Shown here: positions 60,522-64,000 of the stretch, piece by piece | How positions within the stretch are numbered: the first letter of the stretch is position 1 | Layout of the letters: the number at the start of each line of letters is the position of its first letter | Assembly (NCBI RefSeq): GCF_010729305.1 | Contig: NZ_AP022574.1 | Span: 1,612,001-1,676,000 of the forward strand | Length of the DNA: 64,000 nucleotides | Direction of reading: 5' to 3' | DNA from: Mycolicibacterium psychrotolerans | GTDB lineage: Bacteria; Actinomycetota; Actinomycetes; Mycobacteriales; Mycobacteriaceae | Translations under genes and position numbers: made by a program | Notes under the pieces: model-generated | Told to the model about the DNA's origin: nothing | Database searches by the model: none | The model's input: the letters and a program-made list of their open reading frames with translations, nothing else

Positions 60522-62187
60522 GGGATTCCCTTCCGTACGACGAGAACTCGTCGTCGAGCGCCTGCCGGTCGGCGGCGCTCATGAGCCGGTACTCCGGTTG
60601 TCCGCGACCGGCCCAGCGGTACACCGCCTCCGCGGTGTGCCAGCGCTGCGCCTGCAGATCGCGTTTGAGGATCTTGTTCGACCCGGTGGCCGGCAGGTCG
60701 GCCGACACACGAAGCAGCCGGGGGAACCCCTTGGCGCCCAGATCCTCCTGCGCACAGAGGAACGCGGCGAGCGCGGCGGCGTCGAAGGTGCGCGGATCGG
60801 CGACCTCGACGGCGGCCATCACCTGGTCGCCGGAACGCGGATCGGGCACCCCGTACACCGCCGCGGCGATGACGTCCGGATGGCGCCGCAGCACCCGTTC
60901 GATCGTCAGCGCCGAGGTGTTCTCCCCGTCGACGCGGATCCAGTCACCCCGCCTGCCCGCGAAGTACAGGAATCCGTCGGTGTCGACGTAGCCGAGGTCC
61001 CCGGTCCAATACCAGCCATTGCGGGTTCGCTCGGCGTCGGCGGCGTCATTGCGGTAGTACCCCTCGAAGTCCCGCGCTGCGCGCCGGTCGACGATCTCGC
61101 CGATTGCCTCGTCAGCGTTGCGGACCCGGCCCGTCTCATCGAGGACAGCAGGGGGACAAGGCTGAGCTGTGTCGGGATCGACGACCACCACGTCGGGGTG
61201 GGCGGGGCGGCCGAGCGCGCCGGGCGGGGCGGCCTGGTCCGGTGCCGCCACCGCTCCGCCCTCGCTGGAGCCGTAGCCCTCGAACAGTTCGGCGCCGAAC
61301 CGGCGCCGGAACTCCTTCCGGTCCTCAGGGGAGGCCTCGGTGCCGAATCCGCGTTCCAGGGGGTTGTCGGCGTCGTCGGGCGCCTCCGGGGTGGCCATCA
61401 GGTAGGCCAGCGCCTTCCCGACATAGGTGAAGAACGTGGCGCCGAAGAACCGGACGTCGGGCAGGAAACCGGACGCCGAGAACGCCGGGGTCAGACACAC
61501 CGTCGCGCCGTTGGCCAGCGCAGGCGCCCACAGCGCCATGAGCGCGTTGCCGTGGAACAGCGGCATGCAGCAGTAGTCGACGTCGCCGCGGTGGTGACCG
61601 AACTTGTCGGTCGCCGCGTAGGCGATCCGGGCCAGCCGGCCCTGAGTGCAGCGCACCGCCTTCGACGTGCCGGTGGTGCCGGAGGTGAACAACAGCAGCA
61701 ACAGGGTGTCCCCATCGACGCCGGGGGCGGCGCCCGATGTTCCGTCACACTCCTCGAGCCGACGGCGATAGCCGTCGTCGTCGACGCGCAGGATCGCCTC
61801 GGCCGCGATGCCGTGATCCAGACCGGCGAGGCGCTCGGAACCGGCGGTGTCGGTGACGATCATCGCGCAGTCGGCATGCCGGATGTCGGCGGCGAGATCC
61901 GATGCGCCGCGGGTCGGATTGAGACCGACGACGGTTGCCCCTGCGAGTGCGGCCGCGCCCAGCCAGAACACGAAGTCCGGCACGTTGTCGAGCAGGACGC
62001 CGATGTGAAACGGCGTACCCCGGGCGTTTTCGCGGTGCAGTGCGGTCGCCAGTCTCGCGCGCGCGGCCGACTCGGCCACCACCTCGTCCCACGACCACTG
62101 CTGCTCCCGCGTGCGCAGGCCGGCGTGCCGGTCGCCGCGACGGTCGAGCAGCATCGTGGCGACGTCGGTGCGCCGGGATCCGCTCAC
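60514..62187 (-). CDS. Acyl-CoA synthetase (FadD family)
   Basis: A 557-aa AMP-forming acyl-CoA synthetase, paralogous to the adjacent FadD17. The P-loop is LLFTSGTTGTSKAVRCTQG (about residues 163-181), the A5 motif EGYGSSEGG (about 300-308), and WYWTGDLGYVDTDGFLYFAGRRGDWIRVDGEN marks A7-A8. The C-terminal lysine motif is GSNKILKRDL. GTG 62187 overlaps the fadD17 stop, and its own stop is 8 nt inside the kstD paralogue. Two synthetases with a KstD/KshA pair suggest activation of steroid acids differing in side-chain or ring state. Confidence 0.9.
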   Translation of the reverse strand: MSGSRRTDVATMLLDRRGDRHAGLRTREQQWSWDEVVAESAARARLATALHRENARGTPFHIGVLLDNVPDFVFWLGAAALAGATVVGLNPTRGASDLAADIRHADCAMIVTDTAGSERLAGLDHGIAAEAILRVDDDGYRRRLEECDGTSGAAPGVDGDTLLLLLFTSGTTGTSKAVRCTQGRLARIAYAATDKFGHHRGDVDYCCMPLFHGNALMALWAPALANGATVCLTPAFSASGFLPDVRFFGATFFTYVGKALAYLMATPEAPDDADNPLERGFGTEASPEDRKEFRRRFGAELFEGYGSSEGGAVAAPDQAAPPGALGRPAHPDVVVVDPDTAQPCPPAVLDETGRVRNADEAIGEIVDRRAARDFEGYYRNDAADAERTRNGWYWTGDLGYVDTDGFLYFAGRRGDWIRVDGENTSALTIERVLRRHPDVIAAAVYGVPDPRSGDQVMAAVEVADPRTFDAAALAAFLCAQEDLGAKGFPRLLRVSADLPATGSNKILKRDLQAQRWHTAEAVYRWAGRGQPEYRLMSAADRQALDDEFSSYGRESHA

Positions 62188-63707
62188 GGCCGGACGATCT
62201 CGTGCACGGGATCATCACAGTCGGCGCCCTCGGCCGACAGCCTGCGCTTGACCACCTTGAAGGTCTCGGTGCGTGGCAGCGCCGTCGCCACCCGCACGCA
62301 CACCGGCCACTGCTTGGGTCCGAGATCGGTCTGGCGCGACAGGAATTCGGCGAACGCCGACGGGTCGAAGCCCGTCGGGTCGGGCACCACCAGCGCAGCC
62401 ATCACCCGGTCGCCGACCGCCTCGTCGGGAATCGGGTAGACGACCGCCTCGGTGACGTCGGGGTAGCGCATGAGGATGCGCTCGATGGGTGCGGTGCCGA
62501 GGTTCTCGCCGTCGACCCGCATCCAGTCGCCCAGGCGGCCGGCGAAGTACGCGAAGCCGTTCTCGTCCCGGTAAGCCAGGTCGCCGCTGTGGTAAACCCC
62601 GCCGCGCATGCGGTCGGCCTCGGCCTCGGGATCCCGGTAGTAGCCGCGGAACTGGCCGGGCCCCTCGGTGTTGACCAGTTCGCCGATCACGCCGGGCGGG
62701 CATTCCTCGCCGGTGTCGACGTCCAGGATCGTCACACCGGCGACCAGTGGTCCGAGCGCACCCTCCGGAGTGTCGGGCGTGCGGGCGATCGACACCCCGC
62801 CCTCGCTCGACCCGAACCCGTCGACCACCTCGACGGCGAACCGTCGCGCGAAGCGCGTCAGATCACGCGGTGCGCCCTCGTTGCCGTAGGCGACGCGCAG
62901 CGGGTTGTCCGCGTCGTCGGGCCGCTCGGGAGTGGCCAGGATGTAGGACAGTGGCTTGCCGACGTAGTTGGCGTAGGTGGCCCCGACGCGGCGGATGTCG
63001 GGGAAGAACTGCGACGCCGAGAACTTGCGCCGCAACGCGATCGACGCGCCTGCGGCCACCGCGGGCGCCCACCCGGCCATGATCGCGTTGGAGTGGAACA
63101 GCGGCATGGACAGGTAGCAGGTGTCCGTGGCGCCGAGGCCGAACCGCTGGGACAGCATCTGGCCGGGGACGGCCACCTTCTCGTGCGTGCAGCGCACCGC
63201 CTTGGGATCGCCGCTGGTGCCCGAGGTGAAGATCAACATGAACAGGTCGTCGGGGCCGGCGGGCCGGAACTCGACGTCGGCGTCGGCGTACGCGGCCACT
63301 TCGGCGGCGAACGCACAGGATTCGACGTCGACCGCCGCGATGCCATCCACCGCACTACCGCGGTCGGCCAGCACCAGCTGACAGTCCGCGTGGTCGATGT
63401 CGCGCTGCAGCGCGGCCCCTCGCCGAGTGGGGTTCAGCCCGACCGGCACGATGCCCGAGAGCGCGGCGGCCACCAGCACCGTGGAGAAGAACCTCGTGTT
63501 GCCCGCCAACACCCCGACATGGGGCGGCCGCGTCGGATCCAGGCGCGCCCGCAGTGCCGCCGCCAGTGCGGCGCCCTGCCGAATGTGGCTGCGCCAGTTG
63601 ATGTACGACGGCTCCCCGGCGCCGTCGATGCCGTACACGCCCCGGTCCTCGACATCGGCCAGCGACGCCACCAGGGCGGACACGGTCGGTGCGACGGGAG
63701 TGCCCAC
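62184..63707 (-). CDS. fadD17: FadD17-like steroid acyl-CoA synthetase
   Basis: A 507-aa acyl-CoA synthetase close to Rv3506 (502 aa); the stretch STVLVAAALSGIVPVGLNPTRRGAALQRDIDHADCQ matches FadD17 nearly word for word. The P-loop is LIFTSGTSGDPKAVRCTHEK, A5 is DGFGSSEGGV, and the C-terminal motif ETFKVVKRRL includes the adenylation lysine. FadD17 of M. tuberculosis activates sterol-derived side-chain acids. GTG 63707 is chosen because it lies 10 nt after the fadE27 stop; GTG 63683 is possible. Longer upstream frames run antisense-free into fadE27 and are not believable. Confidence 0.92.
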   Translation of the reverse strand: MGTPVAPTVSALVASLADVEDRGVYGIDGAGEPSYINWRSHIRQGAALAAALRARLDPTRPPHVGVLAGNTRFFSTVLVAAALSGIVPVGLNPTRRGAALQRDIDHADCQLVLADRGSAVDGIAAVDVESCAFAAEVAAYADADVEFRPAGPDDLFMLIFTSGTSGDPKAVRCTHEKVAVPGQMLSQRFGLGATDTCYLSMPLFHSNAIMAGWAPAVAAGASIALRRKFSASQFFPDIRRVGATYANYVGKPLSYILATPERPDDADNPLRVAYGNEGAPRDLTRFARRFAVEVVDGFGSSEGGVSIARTPDTPEGALGPLVAGVTILDVDTGEECPPGVIGELVNTEGPGQFRGYYRDPEAEADRMRGGVYHSGDLAYRDENGFAYFAGRLGDWMRVDGENLGTAPIERILMRYPDVTEAVVYPIPDEAVGDRVMAALVVPDPTGFDPSAFAEFLSRQTDLGPKQWPVCVRVATALPRTETFKVVKRRLSAEGADCDDPVHEIVRP

Positions 63708-63717
63708 CGAGGCCGGC

Positions 63718-64000
63718 TCAGGCCGGGGTGTCGGCCAGCTCGCGGCCGATGCGGAGCAGTTGCCCCGTCGCCCCGCCGAGCGCGAACTCCGTCTGCTTGG
63801 CGGCCAGGAAGTAGCGGTGCACCGGATGGTCTGTGTCGATCCCGACACCGCCGTGCACGTGCACCGTGGTGTGTGCCACGCGGTGGCCCGCCTCGGCGGC
63901 CCAGAACGCGGCACTGGCGACGTCGACGTCGGCAGGCAGATCTTCGGAGAGCCGCCACGCTGCCTGCGTGAGGGTCAGCCGCAGCCCCTTGATGTCGATG
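63718..64000 (-). CDS. fadE27: FadE27/ChsE5-like acyl-CoA dehydrogenase, C-terminal 93 residues only
   Basis: The C-terminus of an acyl-CoA dehydrogenase; the rest lies past the window end. Recognisable are the helix DVASAAFWAAEAGHRVAHTTVHVHGGVGIDTDHPVHRYF and the final LLRIGRELADTPA. Order before fadD17 and the sequence match Rv3505 (FadE27, ChsE5), which with FadE26 forms the dehydrogenase for the first cycles of side-chain beta-oxidation. The partner gene, if present, is outside the window. It leads (within what is visible) an operon of overlapping genes down to the kshA paralogue. Confidence 0.85.
   Translation of the reverse strand, partial: IDIKGLRLTLTQAAWRLSEDLPADVDVASAAFWAAEAGHRVAHTTVHVHGGVGIDTDHPVHRYFLAAKQTEFALGGATGQLLRIGRELADTPA

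Noticed and set aside
60454..63971. Two very long open frames (about 660 and 680 codons) on the plus strand
   Set aside because: They run antisense to fadD, fadD17 and fadE27, which have clear motifs and overlapping operon structure. The plus-strand products have no recognisable motifs.

Overview
The window is about 64 kb of GC-rich mycobacterial DNA, most likely from a fast-growing environmental Mycobacterium (Mycolicibacterium). It corresponds to the cholesterol-catabolism locus known in M. tuberculosis as roughly Rv3505-Rv3553, in reverse orientation. The assignment rests on recognisable orthologues in conserved order, on mycobacterial lineage markers (Ddn, MPT63-like protein, LpqN-type lipoprotein, mycobacterial haem-binding protein), on eight KstR-type operators (T-N2-AAC-N2-GTT-N2-A) and one KstR2-type operator, and on many genes that appear to be leaderless.

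Layout. 1-2083: partial zinc alcohol dehydrogenase, then a satD / DUF3307-like pair whose promoter is covered by three evenly spaced inverted repeats. 2081-7328: KstR2-type module for the C and D rings (ipdC-ipdB-ipdA-echA20, divergent from two SDR genes). 7330-15506: side-chain module (ddn, an NTF2-like gene and fadA5, divergent from cyp125-chsE1-chsE2-chsH2-chsH1-ltp2). 15833-19281: four secreted or membrane proteins with no catabolic signature. 19290-24688: chsH3/hsd4B-kstD divergent from hsaE-hsaG-hsaF, completing ring A/B breakdown. 24926-29243: haem-binding protein, HlyIII-like protein, RecQ helicase with a C-terminal phosphoribosyltransferase-like domain, IclR regulator. 29330-34185: KstR-type operon (DUF1214, SDR, sulfotransferase) convergent with kshA and its small partner, separated by a 164-bp palindrome. 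34361-36154: MFS-TetR pair. 36151-43348: LLM oxidoreductase, ltp3, ltp4, DUF35 protein, divergent from a second LLM oxidoreductase, an acetoacetate-decarboxylase-like gene and cyp142. 43413-50900: a 2495-aa SARP/cyclase/ATPase regulator ending in tandem NTF2-like units. 50966-57062: echA19 divergent from fadD19, an NMO-like gene, an amidohydrolase and ilvX. 57069-64000: LpqN lipoprotein, then an overlapping operon running fadE27 (partial)-fadD17-fadD-kstD paralogue-kshA paralogue.

Together the genes cover terminal hydroxylation of the sterol side chain (Cyp125, Cyp142), CoA activation (FadD19, FadD17), beta-oxidation (FadE27, EchA19, FadA5, ChsE1/E2, ChsH1/H2, Ltp2-4), opening of rings A/B (KstD, KshA), the last steps for the ring A fragment (HsaE/F/G) and opening of rings C/D (EchA20, IpdAB, IpdC). 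The parts least explained by this pathway are the satD pair with its operator array, the giant regulator, the 164-bp palindrome, the secreted-protein insert and the second kstD/kshA operon.
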